Shown here: positions 16,786 to 25,726 of the stretch, piece after piece
Position numbering within the stretch: the stretch's first letter is position 1
Layout: every line of letters starts with the position of its first letter
The notes under the pieces: generated by a model
What the model saw: only the letters and a program-made list of their open reading frames with translations
Databases searched by the model: none
Told to the model about the DNA's origin: nothing
Translations under genes and position numbers: made by a program
Origin: Natrialbaceae archaeon AArc-T1-2
GTDB taxonomy: Archaea > Halobacteriota > Halobacteria > Halobacteriales > Natrialbaceae
Length of the DNA stretch: 64,000 nt
NCBI RefSeq assembly: GCF_030273315.1
Contig: NZ_CP127174.1
Span: 1,488,001-1,552,000, forward strand
Direction: 5' to 3'

Positions 16786-17094
16786 TCAGTCCTCGAGGAC
16801 GATCTCGATCGAGACGTCGTTCGGTACCTGAATGCGCATGAGCTGACGGAGTGCGCGTTCGTCGGCGTCCAGATCGATCAGGCGTTTGTGGACGCGCATC
16901 TCCCAGTGCTCCCACGTCGCGGTGCCTTCGCCGTCGGGCGACTTTCGAGTCGGCACCTCGAGCGTCTTGGTGGGTAGCGGAATCGGTCCGCTGAGGTTGA
17001 CGCCGGTGTTGTTTGCGATCTCGCGGACGTCGTCGCAGATGTCGTCTAAGTCGTCGGGGCTCGTGCCCGCGAGTCGAACGCGTGCCTGCTGCAT
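16786..17094 (-). CDS. rpsJ: 30S ribosomal protein S10
   Basis: A 102-residue S10 of the small ribosomal subunit. [20 protein letters not shown] opens the protein, then [20 protein letters not shown], the extended loop of S10, and the C-terminal [20 protein letters not shown]. Length and sequence are typical for archaea. The stop of tuf at 17095 touches its ATG at 17094 (no gap), so the two are co-translated, as in other haloarchaea. Confidence 0.97.
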   Translation of the reverse strand: MQQARVRLAGTSPDDLDDICDDVREIANNTGVNLSGPIPLPTKTLEVPTRKSPDGEGTATWEHWEMRVHKRLIDLDADERALRQLMRIQVPNDVSIEIVLED

Positions 17095-18357
17095 TTATTT
17101 CTCGTTGACGTCGAGCACCTTGCCGGCCGCGATGGTCTGACCCATGTCGCGGATGGCGAAGCTCCCGAGCTCGGGGATCTCGCTCGAGGGCTCGATGCTG
17201 AGCGGCTTCTGTGGCCGGATGGTGACGACAGCGGCGTCGCCCGACTGGATGTAGTCGGGGTTTTCTTCGGCGACCTCGCCGCTTGCCGGGTCCATCTTCT
17301 TGTCGATGGACTCGATCGTACAGGCGACCTGTGCGGTGTGGGCGTGGAAGACCGGCGTGTAGCCCGCGGTGATCACCGAGGGGTGTTGCATGACGACGAC
17401 CTGTGCCTGGAACGTCTCGGCGACGCTCGGTGGCTCGTCGGCGGGGCCACAGACGTCACCGCGGCGGATGTCGTCTTTGCCGATGCCGCGGACGTTGAAT
17501 CCAACGTTGTCACCGGGCTCGGCCTTGGGGACTTCCTCGTGGTGCATCTCGATCGTCTTGACCTCGCCACCCACGTCGCTGGGCTGGAAGGAGACGTTGT
17601 CGCCGACGTTCATGACACCGGTCTCGATCCGCCCGACGGGGACGGTACCGATACCGGAGATGGTGTAGACGTCCTGGATCGGCAGGCGAAGCGGCGCGTC
17701 CGTCGGCGGCTCCGGCTCCGGCAGGGCGTTCAGTGCGTCGAGGAGGATCTCGCCGTCGTACCAGTCGGTGTTGTCCGAGGCGTCGGCGATGTTGTCGCCC
17801 TCGAACGCCGAGATCGGGATGAACGAGGCGTCTTCGGTGTTGAACTGGACCTGCTTGAGGAGTTGTTCGACCTCCTCGATGACCTCGTTGTACGTCGACT
17901 CCTTGTAGTCGACGACGTCCATCTTGTTGATGCCGATGATGAGTTCGTCGATGCCCAGGGTGCGGGCCAGGAAGACGTGCTCCTGGGTCTGGGGGGCAAC
18001 GCCGTCGTCAGCGGCGACGACGAGGACGGCGTTGTCGGCCTGGCTCGCGCCAGTGATCATGTTCTTGACGAAGTCGCGGTGACCAGGACAGTCGACGATG
18101 GTGAAGTCGTACTCGTCGGTGGAGAACTCCTGGTGGGCGATGTCGATGGTGACACCGCGTTCGCGCTCTTCGGCGAGGTTGTCCATGACGTAGGCGAACT
18201 CGAAGCCGCCTTTGCCCTTCTCTTCGGCTTCCTCGCGGTGCTGTTCGATGACGTGCTCGGGTACGCTCCCCGTCTCATAGAGGAGGCGCCCGACCAGTGT
18301 GCTCTTACCGTGGTCGACGTGGCCGATGATGGCCAGGTTCTGGTGTTGTTCGCTCAT
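17095..18357 (-). CDS. tuf: Translation elongation factor EF-1alpha
   Basis: A 420-residue GTPase that delivers aminoacyl-tRNA to the ribosome. G motifs are intact: [19 protein letters not shown] (G1), DCPGHRDF (G3), [11 protein letters not shown] (G4) and ISAFEGDN (G5). The two beta-barrel domains II and III follow, with [20 protein letters not shown] in domain III. A TATA box, TTATAT, at about 18383-18388 lies 28 bases before the ATG. It is the first gene of a transcript with rpsJ directly behind it. Upstream on the same strand is homoserine dehydrogenase, about 184 bases away. Confidence 0.98.
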   Translation of the reverse strand: MSEQHQNLAIIGHVDHGKSTLVGRLLYETGSVPEHVIEQHREEAEEKGKGGFEFAYVMDNLAEERERGVTIDIAHQEFSTDEYDFTIVDCPGHRDFVKNMITGASQADNAVLVVAADDGVAPQTQEHVFLARTLGIDELIIGINKMDVVDYKESTYNEVIEEVEQLLKQVQFNTEDASFIPISAFEGDNIADASDNTDWYDGEILLDALNALPEPEPPTDAPLRLPIQDVYTISGIGTVPVGRIETGVMNVGDNVSFQPSDVGGEVKTIEMHHEEVPKAEPGDNVGFNVRGIGKDDIRRGDVCGPADEPPSVAETFQAQVVVMQHPSVITAGYTPVFHAHTAQVACTIESIDKKMDPASGEVAEENPDYIQSGDAAVVTIRPQKPLSIEPSSEIPELGSFAIRDMGQTIAAGKVLDVNEK

Positions 18358-18380
18358 TGTTGTAGCTCACGCGCAGAGGC

Positions 18381-18390
18381 GCTTATATCG
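18381..18390 (-). promoter_or_regulatory. TATA box of tuf-rpsJ
   Basis: CGATATAAGC on the minus strand, about 28 bases from the tuf ATG, is a good archaeal TATA element and marks a separate transcript from the upstream homoserine dehydrogenase gene. Confidence 0.6.
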
Positions 18391-18541
18391 GTCTCTTTTG
18401 CCCGTTGCGGTTAAAACCATTTCGAAAGCACGCTCAGCTCACCCCGACGCCGTCCCGTGGTTTGTGTCACGTCCACACGCATTCAGGCGAACGTGAGTTC
18501 TGGGCGTCGGGTCGGATCCGTCGACTGCGGGCTCGAGGGCG

Positions 18542-19489
18542 TTACAGCGGCGGGAGCCGTCCGACGTCGGACAACACTGCGGTCGCGGTCTCGGGTCCGC
18601 CCGCACCACGGCCGCTGTTGTGGAGGCTGCCGGCGTTTCTGGTCTCGATCTGGACGATGTTGCGGGTGCCGGTTACCGCGAGCGCGCCGTTTTCGGGCAC
18701 CAGCCGCGGACCCACGCGCACGCCGTCGCGGGTCGCCTCGCCGATGAGCCGGATCGTCCGCCCGTCCTCGGCCGCGAGCTCTAAGGCACTGCCGGGAACG
18801 TTCTGGATCCCGGTCACGTCGGCGTCCTCGAGGCTGAACCCACCGTCTGCCAGCACGTTCGCCAGGATGACGAACTTCAGGGCGGCGTCGGTGCCGTCGA
18901 CGTCGAAGGTGGGGTCGGCCTCCGCGACGCCTAAGTCCTGGGCCTCCGCGAGGACGTGTTCGTAGTCCAGTCCCTCGGCGGCCATCCGCGTGAGGATGAA
19001 ATTCGCCGTCCCGTTCAGGACGCCACGGACGGCGGTCACCGCCTGTGGCGTACAGTCCTCGATCGTCGAGAGGATCGGGATCGCGCCGCCGACGGTCGCC
19101 TCGAACCGGATCGAGCCCGCACTCGCGGCCTCGAGGTCGCGCAGTTCGTCGTAGCGTTCGGCGATCGGTCCCTTGTTCGCGAGCACGACGTGGCGGTCGG
19201 CCTCGAGGGCACGTTTCACGTGCGAGAAGCCGGGCTCGGCGTCGCCGAGCGTCGTCGGCGTCGCCTCGATCAACACGTCGTAGTCGGTCTCGAAGACGTC
19301 CTCGGGATCGTTTGTTCCGATGGCGTCGCCAGCGTCTTTGCGTCCCAGCGCGTCCGCGACGTCGACCCCGTCCGGGGAAACGGCGGCGGTCGTCGAGTCG
19401 GCAAGTGCAACCACGTCGTGGCCGTACTCGCTCGCGAGATCGGCGACGGAGCGACCGACTGCGCCGACACCGAGGATGGCGAGTCGCAT
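18542..19489 (-). CDS. hom: Homoserine dehydrogenase
   Basis: A 315-residue enzyme that reduces aspartate semialdehyde to homoserine for threonine and methionine synthesis. The NAD(P) motif LGVGAVGRSVADLA is at the N-terminus. Core motifs are VLANKGPIAERYDELR, GVLNGTANFILTRM and AEADPTFDVDGTDAALKFVI, with the catalytic Lys region included. There is no C-terminal ACT domain; instead a separate ACT-domain protein is encoded just upstream and its stop overlaps this ATG by one base (TGATG). That suggests regulation through a separate ACT subunit. Confidence 0.95.
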   Translation of the reverse strand: MRLAILGVGAVGRSVADLASEYGHDVVALADSTTAAVSPDGVDVADALGRKDAGDAIGTNDPEDVFETDYDVLIEATPTTLGDAEPGFSHVKRALEADRHVVLANKGPIAERYDELRDLEAASAGSIRFEATVGGAIPILSTIEDCTPQAVTAVRGVLNGTANFILTRMAAEGLDYEHVLAEAQDLGVAEADPTFDVDGTDAALKFVILANVLADGGFSLEDADVTGIQNVPGSALELAAEDGRTIRLIGEATRDGVRVGPRLVPENGALAVTGTRNIVQIETRNAGSLHNSGRGAGGPETATAVLSDVGRLPPL

Positions 19490-20040
19490 CAGGCATCACC
19501 TCCCGGGAGCGGTTCGACCACACAGAGATTTCGTTCGTCGGCGATCGACCGCACCGCATCGAGCGCCCGCTCGATACGTCCGGAGTCGACGGCCAGCCGC
19601 AGGCGCGCACTCGAGGTCTCGTCGATGCCCTCGGGGGCAGCGAGCGAGAGGTCGACGACGGCCGCCTCGGCCTCGTCTTCGATCGCGGTCAGCGTCGCCG
19701 AGAGGTCAGTCTCGACGAGCTGGCCCACGAGGACGACGCTTATCTCCTCGCCGTAGCGTTCGGCACCCGCCTGGATGACGTTGATGCCGGCCTCGCGCAG
19801 TCCGTCGACGACGTCGTCGAACCGATCGGGCGGACACTCGAGGTCGACTTCGACCGGGATGTGCCCTCGCGGTGTGATGTTGCCGCGTTCGTGGTGGATA
19901 CTCAAGAGATTGCCACCGTTGTCGGCGATCGGCGAGAGCGCCCGCAGGAGCTCTCCGGGCTCGTCGACGAGTTCGAGCCGAACGGTGTACGCACGGATAC
20001 CGCCGTCCGTTTCGGCGTCGCCGTCGCTTTCTTCACCCAT
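19489..20040 (-). CDS. ACT-domain regulatory protein linked to homoserine dehydrogenase
   Basis: A 183-residue protein with an N-terminal ACT domain (YTVRLELVDEPGELLRALSP, then GGNLLSIHHERG), an amino-acid-sensing fold, and a second alpha/beta segment. It overlaps hom by one base, so it is probably the allosteric partner of that enzyme, binding threonine or a related amino acid. This role is inferred from context. The ATG at 20040 is chosen over one 30 bases upstream because the acidic start MGEESDGDAETDGG leads directly into the ACT strand. Its promoter should lie in the roughly 110 bases before it, where ACATATAGG is a candidate TATA. Confidence 0.83.
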   Translation of the reverse strand: MGEESDGDAETDGGIRAYTVRLELVDEPGELLRALSPIADNGGNLLSIHHERGNITPRGHIPVEVDLECPPDRFDDVVDGLREAGINVIQAGAERYGEEISVVLVGQLVETDLSATLTAIEDEAEAAVVDLSLAAPEGIDETSSARLRLAVDSGRIERALDAVRSIADERNLCVVEPLPGGDA

Positions 20041-20152
20041 CACGGACACCTCCGAGCTGCGGACGTCCACACGTCATATACGAGTACGAGTGGGCAATTG
20101 GAGCGTAAAAACATATAGGCGTTCCCAAAACCGGCCGGCGTTCGGTTCCGAC

Positions 20153-20521
20153 TCACAGGTGATCCGATCCAGGGTTGGACGATCCCCAGTCGCCACGTCC
20201 CCCCTCGGTTCGGTCGATGCCCATGACCGATTCGGCCTGGTCGGGGCCGCCGAGTTCCTCCCGGGGGTCCGGAACCCGCACCGTCACCGCCTCGATCTCG
20301 GGCCACTCGAGCAACGCCGCTTCGATGTTTCCCGTCGTGACGTCCGCCACCGAACAGCCGCTACAGCCGCCGCCGAGTTCGACGATCACCTCGCCGGTCT
20401 CTGGGTCGGCCTCGCGGACGGCACTCGTCCCGCCGTGCATCTGGATAATCGGCATCTCTCGTGAGAGCCAGCGCTCGACACGCGTCGCGAGTGACGCGTC
20501 GTCCCCATCGGAGTCAGTCAT
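20153..20521 (-). CDS. NifU C-terminal-domain Fe-S scaffold protein
   Basis: A 122-residue protein carrying the NifU-like domain with the bridging CxxC motif (VELGGGCSGCSVADVTTGNI). This domain forms a transient 4Fe-4S cluster on a dimer and passes it to apo-enzymes. The segment MHGGTSAVREADPETGEV precedes it, and the tail is low in complexity. The ATG at 20521 gives MTDSDGDDASLATRVERWLS; starting at 20599 would intrude into the neighbouring aminopeptidase gene. It lies 74 bases after that gene on the same strand. Confidence 0.9.
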   Translation of the reverse strand: MTDSDGDDASLATRVERWLSREMPIIQMHGGTSAVREADPETGEVIVELGGGCSGCSVADVTTGNIEAALLEWPEIEAVTVRVPDPREELGGPDQAESVMGIDRTEGGRGDWGSSNPGSDHL

Positions 20522-20595
20522 CGCCTGTCCTAGGGAAGCGACGTTGGAATACCTTCGGGTCACTTCGGGCCGACTGTCGAACGGAGCCTCGACGC

Positions 20596-21546
20596 TCACT
20601 CCGCGCGTGGCAAGGTAACCTCTTCGCCGTCGGCCTCGACCGTCGGCTCGCAGACGATGCCATCGAGGTGGATCGGTGCCTCGGTGTCGCCGCCGATTCC
20701 TGCGTCGTCGCCGATCGCGACGTGGATCGTTCCGGCGGCTTTCTCATCGAGCAAGACGCTGCCGACGAGGTCTGTCACACCGACGTTCGTCCCGATGCCC
20801 AGTTCCGCGACGTTGTAGGCCGCGTCGCCGACCTCCTCGGCCGCGCCCTCGACCGTCTCGCGGATCTCCGGGTCCGAAATCTCGGTTACGAGTCCGTCCT
20901 CGAACTCGAGGGTGATCGCCTGGTCGTCCTCGAGCAATCCGTGCGGTCGCATAGTGCCGTCGACGACGACCGTCCCATCGGCACTCGAGGGGCTGACGAA
21001 CACCTCGCCGGCGGGCAGGTTCGACATGTCGCCCGGTTCGTGGACGATGCCGGTGTCCTCGAGGAACTCCCGGTCGCCAACCGTGAAGGTGACGTCGGTG
21101 CCGCGGTCGGTCGTGACCCGGATCTCGTCGGCCCCGGTGACCTGTTCGTGGACTGTCTCGCAGTGGTCCGCGATCGCCTCGTAGTCGGCCTCGAGGCCGG
21201 CTACGAACACCTCGTCGGTGATGCCGGGCAGCGTCGCCACGCGGGCACCTGCCTCGTTCGCTTCCGTGCGGGCTCTGGTGTGGCTCAGGCTCTTCGTCGT
21301 CGGCGCGAGCACGACGTCCGCCCCCGCCATCGCGGCTGCGACGGGCTCTGGCGGCTCGCCACCGTGAGTTTCGCCGGGCGGATAACGGGTGACGACGGCG
21401 TCGTCTGTGATCTCGCCGGCCACCTCGTACAGCGCCTCGGCGATCGGCGCGCGCTCGTCGTCCGTGACGACGAGACAGGATTCCTCGGCGGCGAGGTTCA
21501 GACACTGGCGAACGGCCGTCTCGGCCGGCGTACGATGATCGGTCAT
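20596..21546 (-). CDS. Leucyl aminopeptidase-like (M29-type) peptidase
   Basis: A 316-residue metal-dependent aminopeptidase related to the thermophilic M29 group. The N-terminal alpha/beta part is followed by a metal-binding C-terminal half with VVVDGTMRPHGLLEDDQAIT, AELGIGTN and KAAGTIHVAIGDD, containing the His, Glu and Asp residues expected as ligands, then APIHLDGIV. It removes N-terminal residues from peptides in the cytoplasm. Exact specificity cannot be read. It is divergent from the PAP2 gene with 143 bases between starts. Confidence 0.85.
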   Translation of the reverse strand: MTDHRTPAETAVRQCLNLAAEESCLVVTDDERAPIAEALYEVAGEITDDAVVTRYPPGETHGGEPPEPVAAAMAGADVVLAPTTKSLSHTRARTEANEAGARVATLPGITDEVFVAGLEADYEAIADHCETVHEQVTGADEIRVTTDRGTDVTFTVGDREFLEDTGIVHEPGDMSNLPAGEVFVSPSSADGTVVVDGTMRPHGLLEDDQAITLEFEDGLVTEISDPEIRETVEGAAEEVGDAAYNVAELGIGTNVGVTDLVGSVLLDEKAAGTIHVAIGDDAGIGGDTEAPIHLDGIVCEPTVEADGEEVTLPRAE

Positions 21547-21689
21547 GGATCAACGTGAGGTAAGGGAACCGATAGCTTTTGCCCTCCTGTCGGTCGGTTC
21601 GGTTTCGGCCGCTCTCGTTTCGTCTCGTCTCGTCCCAGCGATCACCGGATCCAGTAACGTTTTAGGTGTCAAACGTGCCCTAGGGTAGC

Positions 21690-22631
21690 ATGGCCGGCCC
21701 GGCCCTCGAGAACGCGCTGTTCGACGAGTCGGTAAACGAGGCGATCCGCGCTGGCCTCCCCGACCCGGCGATCGCCTTCTTCGAACTCGTCACCCACCTC
21801 GGCGACGGTGCGACGCTCGTGGTCGTCGCCGTGGCGCTGTACTGGTTCGGGCCGCCGTCGCGACGGGAGACGTGGGCGCTCGTCATCGCGATCGGGATCG
21901 CCGCGCTCGCGATCAGCGCCGGACTCAAGGGTATCGTCGCGCACGCGAGACCGGAGCTTGCGTTTGCCCCGGCCGGATATCCCGGTTACAGCTTTCCGAG
22001 CGCCCACGCGCTGGGCTCGGCAGCGGTCTACGGCGCGCTCGCGACGCTGACCAGAGTCGGCACTCGCCTGAAACGGTACGCGATCGCCGGAACGATCGTC
22101 CTGCTGGTCGCACTCTCGCGGATCGTCATCGGTGTCCACTACCCCGGAGACGTCGTCGCCGGCGTCGTGCTCGGACTCCTCGTGGTTGCACTCGTCGCCA
22201 GATCGACGAATCCCACGCCCGAACCCATCTTCGCGTTCTCCGGGCTGCTCGCCGTCGTCGCGTTCGCCCTCGGCTCGAGCGAGTACACGACGATGACGAT
22301 CGGAGCCGCGGTCGGGGCGACGCTTTCGTGGGGGTACGTCAGCCGGCGGTCGTGGTACCCACACGGCGGGTCGCTTCTCGTATTGGGCTATCTCTTCGTC
22401 CCGCTCGTGGTCGCGATCCACGCGGTGACGTTTCTCTGGCAACCGCGGTTCGTCTGGGGACTGTACTGGATCGTCGAGATCACCGGCTACGCACTCGCTG
22501 CGAGTGTGACGATGCTGATTCCAGCCGTGGCCGGGGGACGGATCGACCGGCTCCGGAGCCGACTGCCGGCCTGGGCTCGTCACGACGACTCCCGTGAGTC
22601 GTCCGACGACCACACCGGAGCGAAGCGGTGA
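21690..22631 (+). CDS. PAP2-superfamily membrane phosphatase
   Basis: A 313-residue integral-membrane acid phosphatase of the PAP2 family. The three-part phosphatase signature is present: KGIVAHARPE, then YSFPSAHALGSAAV with the catalytic His, then SRIVIGVHYPGDVVAGVV with the second His and the Asp. About eight hydrophobic segments follow and precede it. Likely substrates are lipid phosphates or polyprenyl pyrophosphate; which one cannot be told. Its stop lies seven bases before the end of the convergent serS. A second PAP2 gene with the same signature lies at 59850-60749. Confidence 0.9.
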   Translation: MAGPALENALFDESVNEAIRAGLPDPAIAFFELVTHLGDGATLVVVAVALYWFGPPSRRETWALVIAIGIAALAISAGLKGIVAHARPELAFAPAGYPGYSFPSAHALGSAAVYGALATLTRVGTRLKRYAIAGTIVLLVALSRIVIGVHYPGDVVAGVVLGLLVVALVARSTNPTPEPIFAFSGLLAVVAFALGSSEYTTMTIGAAVGATLSWGYVSRRSWYPHGGSLLVLGYLFVPLVVAIHAVTFLWQPRFVWGLYWIVEITGYALAASVTMLIPAVAGGRIDRLRSRLPAWARHDDSRESSDDHTGAKR

Positions 22632-22638
22632 GCGACTG

Positions 22639-24018
22639 CTACTCGCGTTCGCCCGCGCCGACGGCAGCCTCGCCGACTTTCTCGTGGCCCTCGATCAGTT
22701 CCTGGCCATCCATGTACGGTCGCAGGGCCTCGGGAACCGTGACGGTGCCGTCGTCGTTCTGGTAGTACTCGAGGATCGCCACCATCACCCGCGGGAGCGC
22801 GAGCCCGGAGGCGTTCAGGGTGTGGAGATACTCCGCGGATTCGTGTCGCTCCGGACGGTAGCGAAGCCCCGCACGACGGGCCTGGAAGTCCTCGAAGTTC
22901 GACGCCGAGGAGACCTCGAGCCAGCGGCCGCCTTCCTCGGGGCCGTCGGGCATGTCGTCGGCGGGTGCCCAGACCTCGATGTCGTAGGTCTTCGCCGAGG
23001 CGAAGGTGAGGTCGCCGGTACAGAGTTCGAGAATGCGGTAGGGAAGTTCGAGTCGTCGCAGTACTTCTTCTGCCTCGTCGAGGAGGGTCTCGAGACGGTC
23101 GTAACTGCTCTCGGGCTCGACGAAGTTGACGAGTTCGACCTTGTTGAACTGGTGGACCCGGACGATGCCACGGGTTTCGGTGCCGTGTTCGCCGGCTTCG
23201 CGCCGGAAGTTGGGGGTGTAGGCCTGGTGTTTCAACGGAAGATCATCGGAGAGGAGGATATCCTCGGCGTACATGTTGGTGACCGGCACCTCCGCGGTCG
23301 GACAGAGCCAGAGATCCTCGTCCTCGTAGGGCTCTGCGTTGCTCCCGCCCAGCCGGTAGGCGTCGTCGGCGAACTTCGGGAGCTGGCCCGTTCCGCGCAT
23401 CGACTCGCTCGAGACGGGAACCGGCGGGAAGAGATCGACGTAGCCCTGCTCGCGGTGGACGTCCATCATGAACTGGATCAGCGCGTGCTCTAAGCGCGCG
23501 CCGTCGCCCTTCAGGAAGTAAAATCCCGCCCCGGTCGTCTTCGCGCCGCGGGCTTCGTCGATGATGTCGAGTTCCTCGCCGAGATCGTAGTGGGGAACGA
23601 CCGTTTCGGGTAACTCACGGCGGTCCTCGAAGCCGTGTCGTCGGTGTTCGACGTTGTCGGCTTCGTCCTCGCCGACGGGGACGCTGTCGTCGGGAATCTG
23701 GGGGATCTCGAGCATCGCCTCCTCGAGGTCGGCCTCGAGACGCTTCGCTTCGCTTTCGACCTCCTCGATTTCGGCTTTTAGCGACTGGGAGCGCTCGATA
23801 GCCTCCTGGGCTCGCTCGTCCTCGCCGTCCTGTTTGAGCTGGCCGATGCGTTCGCTGACCTCGTTGCGCTCGTGACGCAAGTCGTCGCCGCGGGCTTTCA
23901 GCTCGCGCCATCGCTCGTCGCGTTCGAGGATCGTCTCGAGGTCGACGTCGGCTCCTCGGTTTTCGAGAGCGTCGCGTACTTCCTCGGGACGCTCGCGCAG
24001 GTCCGTCCGGTCGATCAT
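22639..24018 (-). CDS. serS: Seryl-tRNA synthetase
   Basis: A 459-residue class II synthetase that charges tRNA-Ser. Residues about 30-110 form the antiparallel coiled-coil arm that grips the long variable arm of tRNA-Ser. Motif 2 reads FRREAGEHGTETRGIVRVHQ and motif 3 GLALPRVMVAILEYYQ; the ATP and Ser pocket includes WLEVSSASNFEDFQARR. This is the common type of SerRS, not the rare methanogen type. ATG at 24018 opens MIDRTDLRERPEEVRDALEN. The gene converges with the PAP2 gene. Confidence 0.97.
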   Translation of the reverse strand: MIDRTDLRERPEEVRDALENRGADVDLETILERDERWRELKARGDDLRHERNEVSERIGQLKQDGEDERAQEAIERSQSLKAEIEEVESEAKRLEADLEEAMLEIPQIPDDSVPVGEDEADNVEHRRHGFEDRRELPETVVPHYDLGEELDIIDEARGAKTTGAGFYFLKGDGARLEHALIQFMMDVHREQGYVDLFPPVPVSSESMRGTGQLPKFADDAYRLGGSNAEPYEDEDLWLCPTAEVPVTNMYAEDILLSDDLPLKHQAYTPNFRREAGEHGTETRGIVRVHQFNKVELVNFVEPESSYDRLETLLDEAEEVLRRLELPYRILELCTGDLTFASAKTYDIEVWAPADDMPDGPEEGGRWLEVSSASNFEDFQARRAGLRYRPERHESAEYLHTLNASGLALPRVMVAILEYYQNDDGTVTVPEALRPYMDGQELIEGHEKVGEAAVGAGERE

Positions 24019-24356
24019 TGCCCGTGGCTTCTTTGTGCCCGGTCAAAACCGTGTCGGAAAATCCGGAAGAGACGGCCGCGTCGCGGCCGATGATCGAACG
24101 ACGAGGCGCGCTCGAGCGAGGACGGCGCTCGGAGAACGAAGCGATAGGCGTCCGCTACGATCGGTGTTCCGGCTTTCGATGCTCGACGATGTCCCCGCCC
24201 AGTCCCGCGTGAGTCGCCGTAAGGGACGGGTTACGGGTCGCGCTCGTCGCGTCGAGATCGAACCGCGATCACGCCGAGAACGGGACACACACCGGCTGGC
24301 GGTTCCGTTCGAATACCAACCAGTTACTTTTGCTACTGGAGGATGCCCGTCCGGGC
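24019..24356. other. Divergent intergenic region serS / ATP-grasp gene
   Basis: The 338 bases between two divergent starts contain no convincing ORF. Features are a TATA-like TTACTTTT (about 24324-24331), GGAGG at about 24338-24342 and a perfect 7-bp inverted repeat ATGCCCG-TC-CGGGCAT at 24343-24358, which covers the start codon of the ATP-grasp gene. Nothing else is seen. Confidence 0.6.
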
Positions 24357-25655
24357 ATGCGTTCCGCCTCACCGAGGGTACTCCTGCTCGACGGGGATTA
24401 CGACAACACGCTGGTGATCGCGGACGAACTCGTCGAAGATCTCGATGCGACGGTCGTCGGCGTCGGAACGACTCGTCACAGCAGGCTGCTCCGGTCGACG
24501 TACTGTGACGACGGCCGGATCCTTCCGCCCCCTGACTCGCCCTCCTACGCGGACGCGTTGCTCGAGTTGATCGAGCGCGATCGACCGGACATCGTGTTGC
24601 CGGTCGGCTACGACTCGATGGCGGCCGTCCAGACGATTCGGGCTTCGATTCCCGGGTCGGTCGCGCTCTGTGTCCCCTCGACCGACGCGTTTCGCGTCGC
24701 AGCGGACAAGGCGGCGACGCTACGTCGCGGCCGGGAGATCGGTCTCGAGACGCCGGCCGACTACTCGGACGTCGTGGCTGACCTCGAGGCCGACGGCCGT
24801 CCGGAGCCGGACGGGACGCTCCCGTTTCCGATCTTCCTGAAGGCGCGATGGGAGAACGGTGGTGTAACGACTGCACCCGTCACGGAGCCGGCGGCGTTCT
24901 GGGAGACGTACGACCGAATCGCGGCCGGCGCGCCAAACGACGACGTACTGGTTCAGGAGTACGTCGACGGCACCGACTCGACGTACGGCTGCGGACTGTG
25001 TTGTTTCGACACCGACGTCGAGCTCGCGATCACCCACGAGGAGCTCCGTTCGGTCCCGCGTCACGGAGGAAGCGGGACACACCTCAGGATCAGTCCCGGA
25101 ACGGAACTCGAGTCACATGCTCGACGATTACTGCGTGAGCTCGGCTGGCACGGCGTTGCACTCGTCGAGTTCAAACGCCGGCCCGACGGGACCGCCGTCC
25201 TGATGGAGATCAACCCGAAGTTCTGGGCCTCCTACGCGCTCGCCAGTCGGTTCGGCTACCGTTTCGCGTCGACAATCGTCGCAACCCAGCTCGAGCTGGA
25301 CGTCGACCTGCCGGTCGGATCGCCGGCACCGTCGGGCGAGATGGTGTTTCCGCTGCGGGAGCTGCAGTTCGCGGCGACGAACTGGGCGGACGAGCGCATC
25401 CTCGAGTCGCTGTCGACGCTCGCCGCTCCGGGGGCTGTCTGGGACGTCGATCGGCGCGACCTCGGCGCGTGGCTGACGCCGCCGCCGTCGCTGCTCGAGC
25501 GATTTCTGGACGACCGGTCTCCCCACTCTGTGGATCGCGGCCGATCGAACGCGGCCGTCGAACTGGCCGCAGACGAATCGGATCGGAAGGCGACGAGACG
25601 GGCAGCCGAGACGGAGAGATTGCCGCCGGTCGACGACTCCGCGCCGACGGAATAG
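24357..25655 (+). CDS. ATP-grasp carboxylate-amine ligase family protein
   Basis: A 432-residue ATP-grasp protein. An N-terminal pre-ATP-grasp Rossmann region (PRVLLLDGDYDNTLVIADEL) is followed by ADKAATLRRGREIGLETPAD, the nucleotide-binding strand FLKARWENGGVTTA, VQEYVDGTDSTYG, and the metal-binding ALVEFKRRPDGTAVLMEINP. Such enzymes join a carboxylate to an amine or thiol using ATP; the substrate is unknown. The next two genes encode a six-hairpin-like protein and a FemAB-like acyltransferase, a context suggesting modification of a surface glycan or peptide conjugate. The ATG at 24357 follows a TATA by about 30 bases. A TTG at 24330 in frame is an alternative start. Confidence 0.82.
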   Translation: MRSASPRVLLLDGDYDNTLVIADELVEDLDATVVGVGTTRHSRLLRSTYCDDGRILPPPDSPSYADALLELIERDRPDIVLPVGYDSMAAVQTIRASIPGSVALCVPSTDAFRVAADKAATLRRGREIGLETPADYSDVVADLEADGRPEPDGTLPFPIFLKARWENGGVTTAPVTEPAAFWETYDRIAAGAPNDDVLVQEYVDGTDSTYGCGLCCFDTDVELAITHEELRSVPRHGGSGTHLRISPGTELESHARRLLRELGWHGVALVEFKRRPDGTAVLMEINPKFWASYALASRFGYRFASTIVATQLELDVDLPVGSPAPSGEMVFPLRELQFAATNWADERILESLSTLAAPGAVWDVDRRDLGAWLTPPPSLLERFLDDRSPHSVDRGRSNAAVELAADESDRKATRRAAETERLPPVDDSAPTE

Positions 25656-25726
25656 TCGCTTGACTGGCCCGGAATGCGAGGCGAACCGATCAGCGACGAA
25701 CGACGAGACGGTTACGAACCAATCAG

